Of a DNA stretch of 64,000 nt, positions 1 through 12,200 are shown one piece after another; positions within the stretch are counted from its first letter, which is position 1, and every line of letters begins with the position of its first letter. The position numbers and the translations under genes were made by a program. Under the pieces are notes generated by a model. It was not told where the DNA came from. It searched no databases and worked only from the letters and a program-made list of their open reading frames with translations. Source of the stretch: Heterocephalus glaber (Eukaryota > Chordata > Mammalia > Rodentia > Bathyergidae); contig NW_004624779.1 in assembly GCF_000247695.1 (NCBI RefSeq), forward strand, positions 26,255 to 90,254. Direction: 5' to 3'.

Positions 1-410
1 TATGATATCAAAGTGCATCCATTTTCCTACAAAGGACTGAAGTATATCTTTCTGGCACAGTACTACTTTATTGTGTGTAAATACCACATTTTCTTTATAC
101 ATTATTTATCCTTCCTTCCTGCCTGCCTTCCTTCCCTCCCTCCTTCCTTCCATCATTATCAGTGCATTTTAGTTGTCCAGTATGGGGGCATAGTCATACG
201 ACCATATAATATACACTGTACCCCAATGGTATCTGGCTTGTCTTCCTTGTCTCCTCCCCACCCTCTTTCCCTTCCTGTGAATTGTGCTAAAATAAGCTTG
301 AGCATTCAGGTATCTTTATAGTATACTGGTTTTAATTATTTTGAGGAATATACTGAGGAGCGGTGTACCTGGGTCAACTGGTAGCTCTATTTAAGTTTTT
401 TTAGTAACCT
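1..410 (-). mobile_element. Old L1 fragment, ORF2 3' part, interrupted
   Basis: Read on the minus strand, 1-110 and about 325-410 match the end of L1 ORF2, the part that on the plus strand reads as a CCACATTTTCTTTAT-type motif and later as a GGTAGCTCTATTTA-type motif. The two halves are separated by about 210 bp beginning with a CTTCC-rich tract, which looks like the 3' end of another L1 in the same orientation. There is no open frame. The family is clear but the subfamily is not. Confidence 0.6.
110..151. repeat. (CTTCC/CCTT)n low-complexity tract
   Basis: Pyrimidine tract of CTTCC and CTGCC units. It lies at the left edge of the block that interrupts the old L1 and probably derives from the tail or 3' UTR of an inserted L1. 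Confidence 0.8.
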
Positions 411-930
411 TCATAATGATTTGTGTGGAAGCTTCATAAGGATTTGTAAAACCATGAGATGGTTCACAGTATGGAAAATGACAAATCATAACCTTTTGAA
501 TTTACTCTTAGACAAAACTTGAAATTTAGCTTTGGGAGATCTGAGAAATAGAAACAGTTTTAAAAGAGTTCTAGGGGGTGAAATAAAGTAGTAAAAAAAG
601 GGAGGATATCCCAGCATATGTGAAATTTTTCATATGCTTTATAGTCACAATAAATTTTATGTCTCTCCTATTCATCTAATACTTCTTTCATTTAACAGTC
701 ATGTCACCTTGAAAATATTTTCTGAGAAAAGAGCCTTTTACAGAAAGACAGCTCTTCTCATTACATAAAAGAGATACTCCCATACCTGTTGTTTTATTTC
801 CAATGAAACTGTAAACATGCAATATGATGTCTGAAAATATTTCTCCAATTTCAGCAGTTTAATGCTAATGCTTATTACACAAGCCTAAAACAATTAAAAC
901 CCATTTCTTCCCTATCTCTACATTTAAAAA
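411..930. other. No recognised feature
   Basis: AT-rich sequence between the old L1 and the first ID element. I see no long frame and no repeat I can name. Confidence 0.5.
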
Positions 931-941
931 ATTTCTAATAT

Positions 942-1030
942 AGGGCCGGGGATTTAGCTCAGTGGTTCCACCATCTGCCTCGCAAGCGTAAAGACCCGAG
1001 TTTGAGCCCCGGTACCAAAAAAAAAAAAAA
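942..1030 (+). mobile_element. ID-type SINE (tRNA-derived)
   Basis: Full-length copy with GGGCCGGGGATTTAGCTCAG at the 5' end, an A-box-like TAGCTCAGTGG, a B-box-like GAGTTTGAGCCCC, and a GGTACC plus A14 tail. The target-site duplication ATTTCTAATA is seen at 931-940 and 1031-1040. The intact duplication and tail suggest a fairly young insertion. The internal RNA polymerase III boxes are inherited from the tRNA-like source. Confidence 0.95.
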
Positions 1031-1040
1031 ATTTCTAATA

Positions 1041-1666
1041 GCTATATAGTGTTAGGGGGGGAAAGTAAGCAATTAATTTGAATATACTTGCTAATAATAC
1101 TAGAAATGTGATAGCTGTCAAAGCAGCAATATTGATTGCTAATTACATGTAATCTGTATCATCACCAAGATTTATGTGGGCAAAATTAGCTCTTGGTTAT
1201 AGATGGCATTGATCTGAAAACTACTGCAAAGGGAATATTTCTGTCATCTATACTCTGAGAACTGTGGACTAACTGTGTGAGAATACAGTTAAACTCCCAT
1301 TAAAATCAATAATTAGTGAATTTTGCTAAAGTAGAATGATCTATATTAGAGATAGAGCCCTACCTTTCTTATCAGGGTCCCTAAGATTTTCGTGTTTATT
1401 TTTGGCTACCTTTAATTTTGTTCAGTGCAGTTCTGCCCAGCTGTGTTGAATCCAGGGGTTCTGGTGTATAATAGCTGGGTTGCACTGACCTGCTTCACTT
1501 CACTCTGGGCTTCGGTGCCCTGTTGCTTCTGCTGCTGTACACTGTGTCCTGAGCACACAGTGGACTGGTGGACTTGCCTGAGGCCTGAACAAGTCTTTAC
1601 TTAATTTCTTCCTCTTAATGAAATGCCTCCCATCATAATTTCTTGTTCAACTTTTACTGATTTTTT
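1041..1666. other. No recognised feature
   Basis: Unassigned sequence. About 1390-1580 is more GC-rich and has CTGTG/CACAG inverted short words, but no LTR or gene can be recognised. Confidence 0.4.
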
Positions 1667-1681
1667 TCAGGAGTCATTTTA

Positions 1682-1766
1682 TTTATTTATTTAGGTTCCG
1701 GGGATCAAACTGGGGTCCTTGCACTTGCAAAGCAGGGGCCGGAACCACTGAGCTAAATCCCCAGCC
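1682..1766 (-). mobile_element. ID-type SINE, minus strand
   Basis: On the plus strand it reads (ATTT)n, then GGTTCCGGGGATCAAACTGG, and ends AGCTAAATCCCCAGCCC, the reverse complement of the ID head. The 15-bp target-site duplication TCAGGAGTCATTTTA occurs at 1667-1681 and 1769-1783. Confidence 0.95.
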
Positions 1767-1783
1767 CATCAGGAGTCATTTTA

Positions 1784-2090
1784 ATGAAGACTTCCTTATG
1801 GCTTCCAACAAAATGTCATTCCTTCTACTAAATTGCCAAGAGCAAAGAGCCAGTGTTGTTTGCAAACCACTTTTCACCTTCTATAGTGTATTGTAATTAT
1901 TTGTGTAAATATTCACCTCCTCTTCCTAAGGCCTTTGATGTAACTGATAGTTACTTTATGATGAGTAAAGAAATATTTCTAGAATGTACGAGACAAAGCT
2001 AAGACATCTTTAGATAATCCCATTGTTGGTGATAAGATTCCTTTTCTTTGTTATGAATGTAATGATGTTTTTGGATAGTGTTTATAGATT
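1784..2090. other. No recognised feature
   Basis: AT-rich unassigned sequence. Confidence 0.4.
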
Positions 2091-2310
2091 ATGTATGGAT
2101 GGATGTATATATATAAAAGATGGGTAATAAATCATTTATTAAGTAAATCATCTATTCATACATTTATACACCCACATATGTATTTACTTATTTATGCATT
2201 TACTGAGGCATTATTAATTACTTTATTAAGTGCCATGTTGGGGAACAAGAAATTAAGAAATATATTAGTGTAAAAAATGCTTATATTCTTTAAGGAACTT
2301 AAAGTAGTAT
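2091..2310 (+). repeat. Possible old L2-like remnant
   Basis: TTATTCAT/TTTATT words followed by TTATTAAGTGCCATGTTGGGG resemble the end of L2 (interval, then a GTGCCAGGCACTG-type word). The match is weak and could be chance in AT-rich DNA. Confidence 0.3.
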
Positions 2311-2319
2311 ATGAAAGAT

Positions 2320-3285
2320 GAAAAACAGCAATAACATAGGAAGTAAAAATGAGAGCAGAATTAAGCACAGAAATAACACACTGGGTGACTTTGAAAGAAG
2401 TCCTGGTTTAAACTTTTTCTTTAATTGGAGTATTCTAAAAACACAGAAAATTGAATTTTGTCACATACTGAACTATTTATTTACCTATTTCCAGATTTAA
2501 TGGCAACACTGTATAACTATCCCTGTATATCTATCAGTGTCTGTATCTAGAATCATATCTGTCTATATTTATACCACATACTCTATATCCACAAATGTAT
2601 AAAAACATCTAACATAGGGCCTGACGCATCATTGTGACTAGATGTTTGCTCCTTATCTGGCTCTAGCTTATGTCAAAATGTGGGAGTAGAGTCTAATAAA
2701 GTTAAGGAACGTTTATGGAAGAAGTTATGCTGACGTCACTGGGATGCCACATCTCAACTCTCCACGTCTATGGCTGAAATACTCACTTTTGTGCCTGTGA
2801 CTTTGAACTTGTCATAGACCCCTTCAGAAACCTCACTAAATTCTGGGTACAAAGACCACTAGATGGGGCTTGTGTGCTTAATACTGTATGGCTTAGCAAA
2901 ATACACTTCCCTTCAGTTGTTTTTTTTTTAACTCAGAAATACTCCTGTTTAAAGTATGCTTTTTTTTATTAACTGTAACACTCTAAGCAATTATATTTAG
3001 AAATCCTTTTATTTTAGTAAATGTGCAACATCACTGTTATACTTGCAAAATGATATTCCTCAAAGCAAGAAAACAAACCTCTTTGCAGCCAGGCACAGTC
3101 ATCTTTTTAGAACCTAAGTACATTACCAATTTAACAATTGTTTTCAAAATTGTCTCATCATATAATAGAATCTCAGATACAGAACCTTGAAAGTTGTAGT
3201 TCCTCCTTTCTAGGGCCAGAAACTTCCCTTACCTTTAATCATGAAGTCTGCTCCATATCCGTTCTAATGTATGTTTTCCCATAAG
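2320..3285. other. No recognised feature
   Basis: Unassigned AT-rich sequence with scattered TATA/TATC words near 2510-2610. No frame longer than 60 codons is credible. Confidence 0.4.
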
Positions 3286-3287
3286 AT

Positions 3288-3474
3288 CATAGTTCTCAAA
3301 CATCAACATGTATCAGCATCACCCGGAGAGCTTTATAAAATTCTGATTGCTGGCCAAACTGCCAGGATTTCTGATCCGGTGAATCTGGAATGGAATCAGT
3401 GACTCTACATTATCTGGTTTCCAAAGGCTACTGGCACTGGTTCTGGGGGCCACTCTTTGAGAACCCTTGTTCTT
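3288..3474 (+). mobile_element. MER5-type hAT-Charlie DNA transposon remnant
   Basis: The sequence has the MER5 layout: AGTTCTCAAACATCAACATG at the left, CATCAGCATCACCCGGAGAG next, then TTGAGAACCCTTG at the right. The two ends are an imperfect inverted repeat (TTCTCAAA / TTTGAGAA). This is an ancient non-autonomous element with no coding capacity. Confidence 0.8.
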
Positions 3475-4560
3475 TGCAAAGGCTCTCTATGGATGAAGTA
3501 CATGCTGATCATGATCTGGCTTAAGACACTTCCTGTCATCCTGCAACAGAAATCTCTTCAGGCACTGAGACTGTGATGAAGAGACAGTTTGTGCTTTGTA
3601 GTTATCCTCCTAACCATTCTACCCTCAGCACTCTTGGGCAAGGCTCAACCTCTTCAACACACAAGGGAATACTGCTCTTTATTTTGTCGTAACCAACAGT
3701 TAATACTCATTTTGCGGAAACAATGAAGAATTTCGACTAAGACATCAAAGCTGTGGATTATCTATCCTTTGAATCCTGATTTTTTTCCTTCACTCGTTGA
3801 CTTGGATTTCCAAAGTTTCCTTTACATTTCTCTATCCTGCCTTCTCCCTTCCTAAGATCTCTACCTCCACTCTTATTTTTGGAACTTCCCTCCCAAATGC
3901 TTGGACACAGGCCCGGGCAACTATTTCCTCATACTCTCCTACTTTCAGTTTTCATCCCCTGTGTTGCTGATTTCCATCATGCCATCAGGCATGATTTTCC
4001 TTGTGCTGTACCCTTCCTGGGGACCGAGCCGTGCACTCATTCTTTATACACTGTGTCTACATCTGAGTAAGTCGATTCCTCATTGATTTCTCCCTTCATC
4101 AGTCATTAACTACCTACCAGTGGTATGACAGGCACTGCCTTCTGCAACTGGGGATTCCATCTTTTGAGATCTCCATCCCTGTTTGGATTGATCTGTCCTT
4201 GCGGATTTTGAGTATCTCTTGTTTCACCAGCTTATTTTCCATCCCAGTTAACCTCAGCTTACAAATCTCTGGCTTCTGAAATCCACAAATTCCTGCCTTT
4301 TGCATTGCTCTTAGCTTCTATCAGAATTTGATGGCTTTTGGATCTTTAAGCCAGCACGATCTCTGGCAGTCATCTGACTTTCATCATCCCTGCTGAGCAT
4401 GTACATTTTTGTTAATGTAGGTAGTAATGACGCTTTAAAATACCCAATTTATATCTTCAGTGGTGTGGTATGCTACCATTCCCATGTCATTTGATTTACA
4501 TTTCAAATGATTAACCAGTTTTATGGGAAAACTATATGGTAGTTATTTAAAATACTCCAC
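3475..4560. other. No recognised feature
   Basis: Pyrimidine-rich unassigned sequence. Short frames at 3879-4086 show no family resemblance, and I see no splice-site arrangement that would make them exons. Confidence 0.4.
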
Positions 4561-4564
4561 CATG

Positions 4565-4641
4565 AGCCGGGGATGTGGCTCAGTGGTGCTGAACCTGCTT
4601 GGCAAATGCCAGTTCTGGAGTTTGATCCCCGGCACTGAAAA

Positions 4642-4672
<31 letters not shown>
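4565..4672 (+). mobile_element. Older ID-type SINE with (AAAT)n tail
   Basis: GAGCCGGGGATGTGGCTCAG and a B-box-like GAGTTTGATCCCC mark the body. The tail at about 4640-4672 is a clean (AAAT)n simple repeat, which usually grows from an old poly(A) tail. It differs from the young copies in the anticodon-arm part, so it is probably another subfamily. Confidence 0.85.
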
Positions 4673-5720
4673 ACTTCACCTTCATATTAACTTTTATATT
4701 TTTATAATTTTATAAATTACTTACATCTTGGCATCTTTAACGCATTTTATTTCCTGACATCCTATAAGGCAGATAACTTGTACCAGTAATGCATATTACT
4801 TGTGTTCGCCACCATTACCTGCTCACATTAGCATTAATTTACTTAGATCAGACATGGACAGCCTTTGATCAAATTGAGTCTCTGAAGCCTAGAAACTTCC
4901 GTATGATGCCAGCAAAATGATGTTACTTCATAGTCTCTGATGTTCTTTTTCTGGGCTCCACATGACAACTCTGACAACTAAGAGAGCTCAGTCTCTTATT
5001 TTTCACCTACCCAACTAGGAACAAAATAGTCACATACCAGTCAGGCCGAGTAAAATTTGGCCTCAACATACTGTAATTCCCCCTCAATTTTCTCTTAGTT
5101 AAAACATTATATATTATTAAAGATATACATGCAAAAGGTGTTTGTTAGTGAAGGATGAGATTTCTGGGAGTAGCATAAAATATTCAAACCACCAATAAAT
5201 ATTTTTGGAGGCTTGGAGTTGAAAAGGCTAAATTACCTTGCACATGGAAACTCTTAACCTAATTATTTTTGTGATACAAGTTAGACTCAACTTACATCCC
5301 AGTGATGCTGCAGAGTGAAGCGCACCCCAGGTACAGAGGGTGGTAGAAATGAGTGCTTCAGTGAGCCTTGGACCACCACAGCTACTGCCACAGACCAGAT
5401 GGCTCAGCATTTATTCCAGCCTAGGGATTCAAATCAGCAGGAGTCAAACAAAAATCCTGAAAAGCATGTTAGCAGTTGTGGAAATGAGTTTTCTTTATTT
5501 AAAAAGTCATTCAAGGCATTCCATGGTGAATGCATGTATAACTGGAGATATTTGCCATTTTAATTTGCCTACTTGTGTTTTCAAGTTGTTTAATTTTACT
5601 AAAAATATCCTATGATTGTAACAGTATCAACACATATGCTAGCACTGTACAAAATTTTAATACACACTCTTAGTGATTTATAGGTAATATATACAAGTAG
5701 CATGTAACTATGTTATCTAT
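4673..5720. other. No recognised feature
   Basis: AT-rich unassigned sequence. The overlapping frames at 5315-5615 encode no protein I recognise. Confidence 0.4.
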
Positions 5721-5780
5721 AGAGTATATATATAGAGTATAAATATATATATATGGAGGGGGAGAGAGAGAGAGAGAGAG
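5721..5780. repeat. (TA)n and (GA)n microsatellite
   Basis: A TATATA tract passes into a (GA)n tract of about ten units just before a B1 element. Confidence 0.9.
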
Positions 5781-5799
5781 TCTTCTTAGAAATATTGAA

Positions 5800-5908
5800 G
5801 TTGGGCATGGTGGCACATGCCTGTAATCCCAGCCATTAGGGGAGGCTGAGGTAAGAGAATCATGAATTTAAGGCCAGCCTGAACAACACAGTGAGACACT
5901 GCCTCAAA
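5800..5908 (+). mobile_element. B1 SINE (7SL-derived)
   Basis: The 5' end reads GTTGGGCATGGTGGCACATG, followed by CCTGTAATCCCAGC, GGAGGCTGAGG, GGCCAGCCTG and a final GCCTCAAAAG. An imperfect duplication (AGAAATATT / AGAAATTTA) flanks it. It lacks a long A tail because the right flank is itself A-rich. Confidence 0.9.
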
Positions 5909-5961
5909 AGAAATTTAATATTTTATGTCAATGCAAACCCTTAGCCAACTTTATTGAAAAA

Positions 5962-8190
5962 AAACAAAAAAAAAGGCTCAAATCCATGCACTTACAAATG
6001 AAAAGAGTGAAATTACGACACATCCAGCAGAAATCCAGAGGATCATCAACACCTACTTGGAGAACCTATACTCCAATAAGATGGAAAACACAGAAGAAAT
6101 GGACAGATTCATAGATACATATGAACTATCAAAGTTGAACCAGGAAGATATAAAAATTCTAAACAACCCAATATCAATCAATGAAATTGAAACAGTAATT
6201 AAAAACTTACCAACATTCCTAGCTAGGAATGGGGAAAAAATAAGAACCAAGATGCATTATGTAAAGGTACAATTCTCAATGTGTTGTGTACCTAAAATGT
6301 ACCAATAAAAGAATTTAATAAAAAAAAATTACCAACAAAGAAAAGCCCAGGTCCAGATGGATTTACTGCTGAATTCTACAAGAAATTTAGGGAAGAGCTA
6401 ATACAATTACTTCTCAAACTTTTTAATTAAATTGAAAAGGAAGCAATACTCCCAAATTCATTCCTGGAAGCAAGCATCACCTTGATCCCCAAAGCAGAGA
6501 AAGACTCATCCAAAAAAAAAAAAAAAAAGAAAGAAAAAGAACTACAGGCCAATCTCCCTAATAAACATAGATGCAAAAATCCTCAATAAGAGGAAACAAG
6601 AATACAGAATACAAAAGAAGAGTACAAACAGAATACAGAAGATCATCAAGAAGATCATACACCCTGACCAAGTGGAATTCATCCCAGGGATACAAGGATG
6701 GTTCGACATACATAAATCAATAAATGTAATACACTATATTAACAGAGCCAACAACAAAAACCATATGATCATCTCAATAAATGCAGAAAAAGTGTTTGAG
6801 AAAATCAAATAGCGATTCATGATAAAAAAAAAAACTCTACAGAAAACTGGAAGAGATGGTCTTTATCTCAACCTGATAAAAGTTATCTGAGAAAAACTAA
6901 CAGCCAACATCATATTAAATGGTTAAAAACTGAAATCTTTCACACTAACATCAGGAACAAGACAAAGATGTCCACTATCACCACTCCTGTTCAATATAGT
7001 TCTGGAAACATTAGCAACAGAAATTAGACAAGAGAAAGAAATAAAAAGAATATAGATAGGAAAAGTATCTGTCATTATTTGCAGATGACATGATACTCTG
7101 CACTTTTATAAGACTGCAAAAACTCTGCCAGAAGACTTCTAGACTTAATAACCAAATTAGTGGAGTGGCTGGATACAAGGTCAACACTCAAAAATCAATA
7201 GCTTTCTTATACACAAATAACAGACTCAGTGACAGAGAAATTGGGGAAACAATTCCTTTCATAATAGCATCCAAACAAATGAAATATTTATGAATCAATC
7301 CAAAGAAGGAAGTAAAAGACTTCTACTCTGAAAACTATAGCACCCTGAAGAAAAGAGATAGAAGAGGATATAAGAAATGGAAAGACATCCCTTGTTCCTG
7401 GGTAGGAAGAATCAACATAATGAAAATGGCCATACTTCCAAAGCTGCTGTACAGATTCAGTGCAATTCCAATTGAAATTGCTATAGCATATTTCACAGAA
7501 CTATAGAAAACAATTCAAAAATTCATTTGGAACCAGAAGAGACCTAGAATAGCAAAAGCAATTCTAGGCAACAAAAATAATGTAGGGGACATCACAGTGC
7601 CAAATTTGAAACTATACTACAAAGCTGCTGTGATAAAAACAGCATATAGTGGCACAATTTGTAATAGCTAAATCTTGGAAACAGCCCAAACGCCCATCAA
7701 CTGGTGATTGGATAAAGATGTGTTGTGGGGTTTTTTTGTTTGTTTGTTTTACAAAATAGAGTACTCCTCGGCCATAAAGAAAGATAAACTAGAGACATTT
7801 ATAGCTAAATGGATGCACCTTGAGGCCATACTCTTAAGTGAAATAAATAGGATACACAAGTACATATACCAAATTGTTTCTCTGGTGTGAGAAACTAAAA
7901 GTGTAAATGAGGATCAAAGTGTATAATAGATATTGTGCAATAGGAAGAAAATGTTCAAAGGGGAAGGGGAACTGGGGGGGAAATGAAAGAAGGGAAAGAA
8001 AAAAATGAAAAGAAGGAAAAAATGGAAATAAAGCTTATGCAAATAGGGAGGAATGGAGGGGTTGAAGGGAGAGGAGGGGAATAGGGAAAAAATAAGAACC
8101 AAGATATATCATGTGCAGGTACAAATTCCCAATGATGAATGTGATCATAATGAATACCTAAAATGTACCAATAAACTCAAATATTAAAAA
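5962..8190 (+). mobile_element. 5'-truncated L1, ORF2 3' part and 3' UTR
   Basis: The element starts inside ORF2 and runs to the 3' UTR. A reverse transcriptase FADD motif is encoded at 7078-7089, and the frame from 7090 to 7293 continues the same domain. Stops and frameshifts break it. A large part of ORF2 is missing near 7650, where the RT-connection region joins directly to the C-terminal region that begins with AATCTTGGAAACAGCCCAAA. The 3' UTR (about 7890-8190) has a purine-rich GGGGAAGGGG tract and ends with AAATGTACCAATAAA. The copy cannot move by itself. Confidence 0.92.
6215..6328 (+). mobile_element. L1 3'-end fragment nested inside the L1
   Basis: About 114 bp of L1 3' UTR (AAAAAATAAGAACCAAGATG to ACCAATAAAAG, then an A tract) interrupts the ORF2 sequence. 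The flanking TTACCAAC at 6207-6214 and 6329-6336 is the target-site duplication, extended by A residues. The 5' junction carries the 16-bp perfect palindrome ATTCCTAGCTAGGAAT. Confidence 0.85.
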
Positions 8191-8312
8191 ATTATATCTC
8201 AATGCTTGCTAATTCCTAACATTAATTTACATTATCTTGTATTTTCTAAAGTCTATACCACTAGTAGCATAACGATTTTAAGATTTTCCCTAGAAATAAA
8301 CTAGTTTATTCA

Positions 8313-8402
8313 ATTTTTTTTTTTTTGGTAGTGGGGGATTGAACTGAGGACCTTGAACTTGCAAGGCAGGTGCTGGAACCACTGAGCTAAATCCCCGGCC
8401 CC
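8313..8402 (-). mobile_element. ID-type SINE, minus strand
   Basis: T tract, GGGGGATTGAACTGAGGACC and a final GAGCTAAATCCCCGGCCCC. The target-site duplication AGTTTATTCA is at 8303-8312 and 8403-8412. Confidence 0.95.
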
Positions 8403-8412
8403 AGTTTATTCA

Positions 8413-8947
8413 GTTTTTAAGAAAGCATCCTACCATAGACTATTAGAATTTTTCATTACCCCTGAAGTGTCTTGTGGTCACATAACTGTACTTATTCATT
8501 AGCATCTTTTTTTCTCTTCACCCAATGACTAATTAATATTTGGGGGAGTTAAGTGGAAACCAGTTTGACAGTTTGGGACCAATAGTCTTAAATTAGCTTT
8601 GGGGAAAAATAAGAACTTTTGCATATTCTTCCCAATTCTCTTATTTAAAAAAAAGAAAAAGAAAGTTAAGATATTGCTTTGGTTATCTACAGTGATGTAG
8701 AACTGGCACTGTGTCCCGCTGAATCTCGTTCTCCTCATGTACAGGCAACATAGTTAAGTACAGATGCTTACAGCGAAGCGTTTCCTGGTCTTTGTTTTTC
8801 AGGGTTTGCCTGTGGGATGTGTCTGTCTACCGACAACAATTTGCCAGACTTATGCCCATTACCCTAATTGAACTAATAACTGAATCATAGTAGCCCTCTT
8901 AGCATCTACAGTTCTCTTGTATCCATAGGTGAACATGGTAATTGATT
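8413..8947. other. No recognised feature
   Basis: Unassigned AT-rich sequence between two ID copies. Confidence 0.4.
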
Positions 8948-8955
8948 ACAACTTT

Positions 8956-9054
8956 TTTTTTCTTTGTTTGTTTTTGTAATTGTTTTTGTTTTTGTTTTTG
9001 GTATGGGGGATCGAAGTCAGGTCCTTGTGCTTTCAAGGCAAGCAGCGGAACCAC
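8956..9054 (-). mobile_element. 5'-truncated ID-type SINE, minus strand
   Basis: A long impure T/TTTTG tract is followed by the reverse-complement ID body, which stops after GCGGAACCAC, so about 17 bases of the ID 5' end are missing. The 8-bp duplication ACAACTTT lies at 8948-8955 and 9055-9062, so the truncation happened at insertion. Confidence 0.85.
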
Positions 9055-9210
9055 ACAACTTTAATAGAATATTAGAAGCTCAGTGATAAGTGATTCACTC
9101 CATAATATGTTGTCAAATTTAGTATAGAAGAGAAAAATATTTAAGACCTAGTGCTTTATGTTTTGTTTTATTTCATATTTATTACATGCTTTAAAAAAAA
9201 ACCCTGATTT

Positions 9211-9290
9211 TGGGGCCGGGGATTTAGCTCAGTGGTTCTGCCGCCTGCCTTGCAAGCTCAAGGTCCTGAGTTCGATCCCCGGTACAAAAA
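9211..9290 (+). mobile_element. ID-type SINE
   Basis: GGGGCCGGGGATTTAGCTCAG at the 5' end and GAGTTCGATCCCCGGTAC before an A/C tail. The target-site duplication is not clear. Confidence 0.93.
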
Positions 9291-9291
9291 A

Positions 9292-12200
9292 CAAACAAAC
9301 CCAATTCTGGTGATTTATGTGATAATAGTACTTACTGTTCTCGTTCCTGGGAAGATTGAATTGTTTTTACATTATATCTGTGTGAATTAAACAGATAAAT
9401 GTTAAGATTAGAAATCACGAGGGGACACTGAAGACTCACAGGTGAAATAGCTGAAGTTCAGATGGGGAGAGATACTGTAAACCGAAGGTTAAATAAAATT
9501 CGGGAAGTATGTTGGACTGCAGTTTTTACCGTGGACAGTGTCAAGTGTAAGCTGGACGGGAATCACAGCCAGACACAGCCTCATTCCACATCTGTGGGTG
9601 GGCAGAGTGCTGTAACTGATAGGCCCAGTGCAGGGCCTGTCTCCAGCGGGGCAGAAGCCTGTTTCTCAGGCCCTAAGGCTGGTCTTCCTAATTGGCTCTC
9701 AGCTTGTCTCTATGTGGAGGGTGAGGGAACCCCGCTTACACAGGTAAGGGACAGGCTTGGTTGAAAAGTCCCTGCACTTACAATATTTTACAGGTCAGGG
9801 CTGAATTCTTCTTGTTCAAGTCTGTAGCTAAATTGGTTTGTTCTTCCTTATTTCTAATTGTTGGGTTTTTTTAACACAAGAATCATGTAACCTTCACAAT
9901 TATATTTTAAGCCATGGGAAAATAATACTTAGTAAAGGGAAAGAAAATTGGAAAAAACATATTGCAACAATAACTTAAGGCTAATTTTCTCTTTGTGGGT
10001 GTCGGTGTCGGTAAAGAGCTGAAATAAATTTCCCAACTGTTAAATGTTTCGTTTTAGGTATTATGGGTACAGGTGATTTTAATTGTCTTATCACTACTTT
10101 CTAATTGTCCACAAAGAACAGATATTGTTTTTATAATGAGAGCAAAGTGCACATAGAATACTGAACTCCTTCTGCAACTAAATGTGCCTCTTCTTAGAAA
10201 CTCAGAACCTGTCTGACCAACAGCACTGACTCCTGTTTGCCATAGACAGCTTCTGTGCTTTCTCAACAGTCCAGGATAGCTGGTCTTTAAAATTTTCTTA
10301 AATAAATTCTGGTTAAAAGGAAAAGAATTAAAGGTTGACATGTAGCATCACTGAGATACATTTTCTAAAAAGCATTCATAATGAAATCCACAACACATAA
10401 CTCCTTGTTACTAAATTAAAATTAATTTAGACCAGGTACCATCACTTTTTATTTATTCTCAGAAAGCATTTTGTGTTTGGGGAAAATCTGGCTAATGAAT
10501 GAACTCAATCAAGCAAACAAAAAATAAATACATTTTTCCTCTTGGCGTGCTAGATAATTAATGCTTTGAATACATGAATCATTGCTCTGTATCATGCTAA
10601 CTGTGATATAGTTTTTTCTTAAGAGAGTACAGTTTTGCTTGTACAATTCATGCAATATATGTTACATTTATATATGTTGACTCTATAAATGTAAGAAAAT
10701 GTATATTAGTCAAATTTAAAATTGTCGAGTTTTTAATGAAATCCTAAAATTGACTAAACCAAGGAAACACAACAAATAGATAATGTATTAAAGATTGGAG
10801 CTCAGATTTCTTTTATTGCAAGGTTTGATGCTGATTAAATAAAAAAGATGTTCTATTTCTAGCAAGTGGTGTAACAGAACATTTGAAGAATAGTAAATAA
10901 ACAGACCAGTTACGTGGGTAGAACCTTTGTCCTCAGAAACCAAAGGTAGAAACTGAAGTATCAAGATAAGTTTCTGTTGGAGAAGAAGGTTGAGATTTGA
11001 GTGGAAAAGTTGGACTTTCCCTTCAAGAAAGTAGACATCTATTCAACATTGGCAATTTTTTTTTCAGAGAGCCAAGCAAGGAATAATACAGAATAGGGAA
11101 ATTGAGAGCTAATGGTTTTAGAGCATATTATATGATTAACTTGAAAAATAATATAATTTTAACTTCCTTACAGCTATATTATAATGATTCCCTTCAAACT
11201 TGGAGGGCAGTGAAAACTGTAGCCTATAAGATCATTGTCCACACCTAGCCAAACTGAAAATCTCATGGTCTTGGTCCAAAATTTAGAACAGTGATTTAAA
11301 AAAATTTTTTTAATACTATCTATTTTTTAATCAATAACTAAAATGTAACCCCACTTTTAAATTGCTACATTAATGTTTTAATAGTATGAATTACAGTATA
11401 AAATTCAAATTTTTCCTTTTTACTTATGACAAATTATCTGATGTGTGTAATGAATCAATCTAGTAAAAATGAAAATTTAAAATTGAGTGATGCCAAAGTT
11501 CCATGTAATAAAATTTTAGTCATCAAACAATCTTTATATGGGGAGGTTTCATGGTGTTAGGAAAACCTTGACTGACTTAGGTACTAGAGATTTTAAACAT
11601 TTTAAGACCTGCCTTTGTTCCTTTAGAGTCTTCCTCATTGAAACAAAAGTAGCAGAAGAAGCTATAGTTTCACTTACAGTGTGTGCTTTTGGACAAAGTT
11701 GTTAGTGCATCTCCAATATAGTGTTTGTTTTATGATACGTACTAGTGAGAGCTCTGTGTCCCAGTGTTAATGCAGGTAAAATGTGTTTATTAAATGTGGT
11801 GGAATTGGTAGAAAAGAAGCAGATACCAGCTTTACTCTTCCTCACCACTCCCCATTCAATTCAGGTCCTGCACATGTTCTTTCACATATTCTTTCCACAC
11901 ACATTTAGAAAATATACAAGTACTGTTTTATTTTTACATTAAAATTCTAGTTCAGCCTTACAACCATGAATTCTTGGCCACTGTGATGATTAAAACTCAA
12001 ACTCTTACCCCATATCAGCCCCTCCCTCTCAATGTGAGCCTGATCCAGCCTTTGAAGATCACAATAGGAGCTGGGGTCAGCTTCGTTTGGTTCTCCTAGT
12101 TCTAGCTACCCTTTCTTCCGCTCCTTTAATACATACATAGCCTTGCTCTTCCTGGTGTTGGGGCAGGAGCCAGTGGAAAAATGAGCTATCAACCATCCAT

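Noticed and set aside
942..1030. tRNA-like sequence with A and B box
   Set aside because: It is an ID SINE with A tail and target-site duplication, not a tRNA gene; the same holds for the other ID copies.
1390..1580. GC-richer block with CACAG/CTGTG inverted words as a possible LTR
   Set aside because: No polyadenylation signal, TATA box or recognisable ends.
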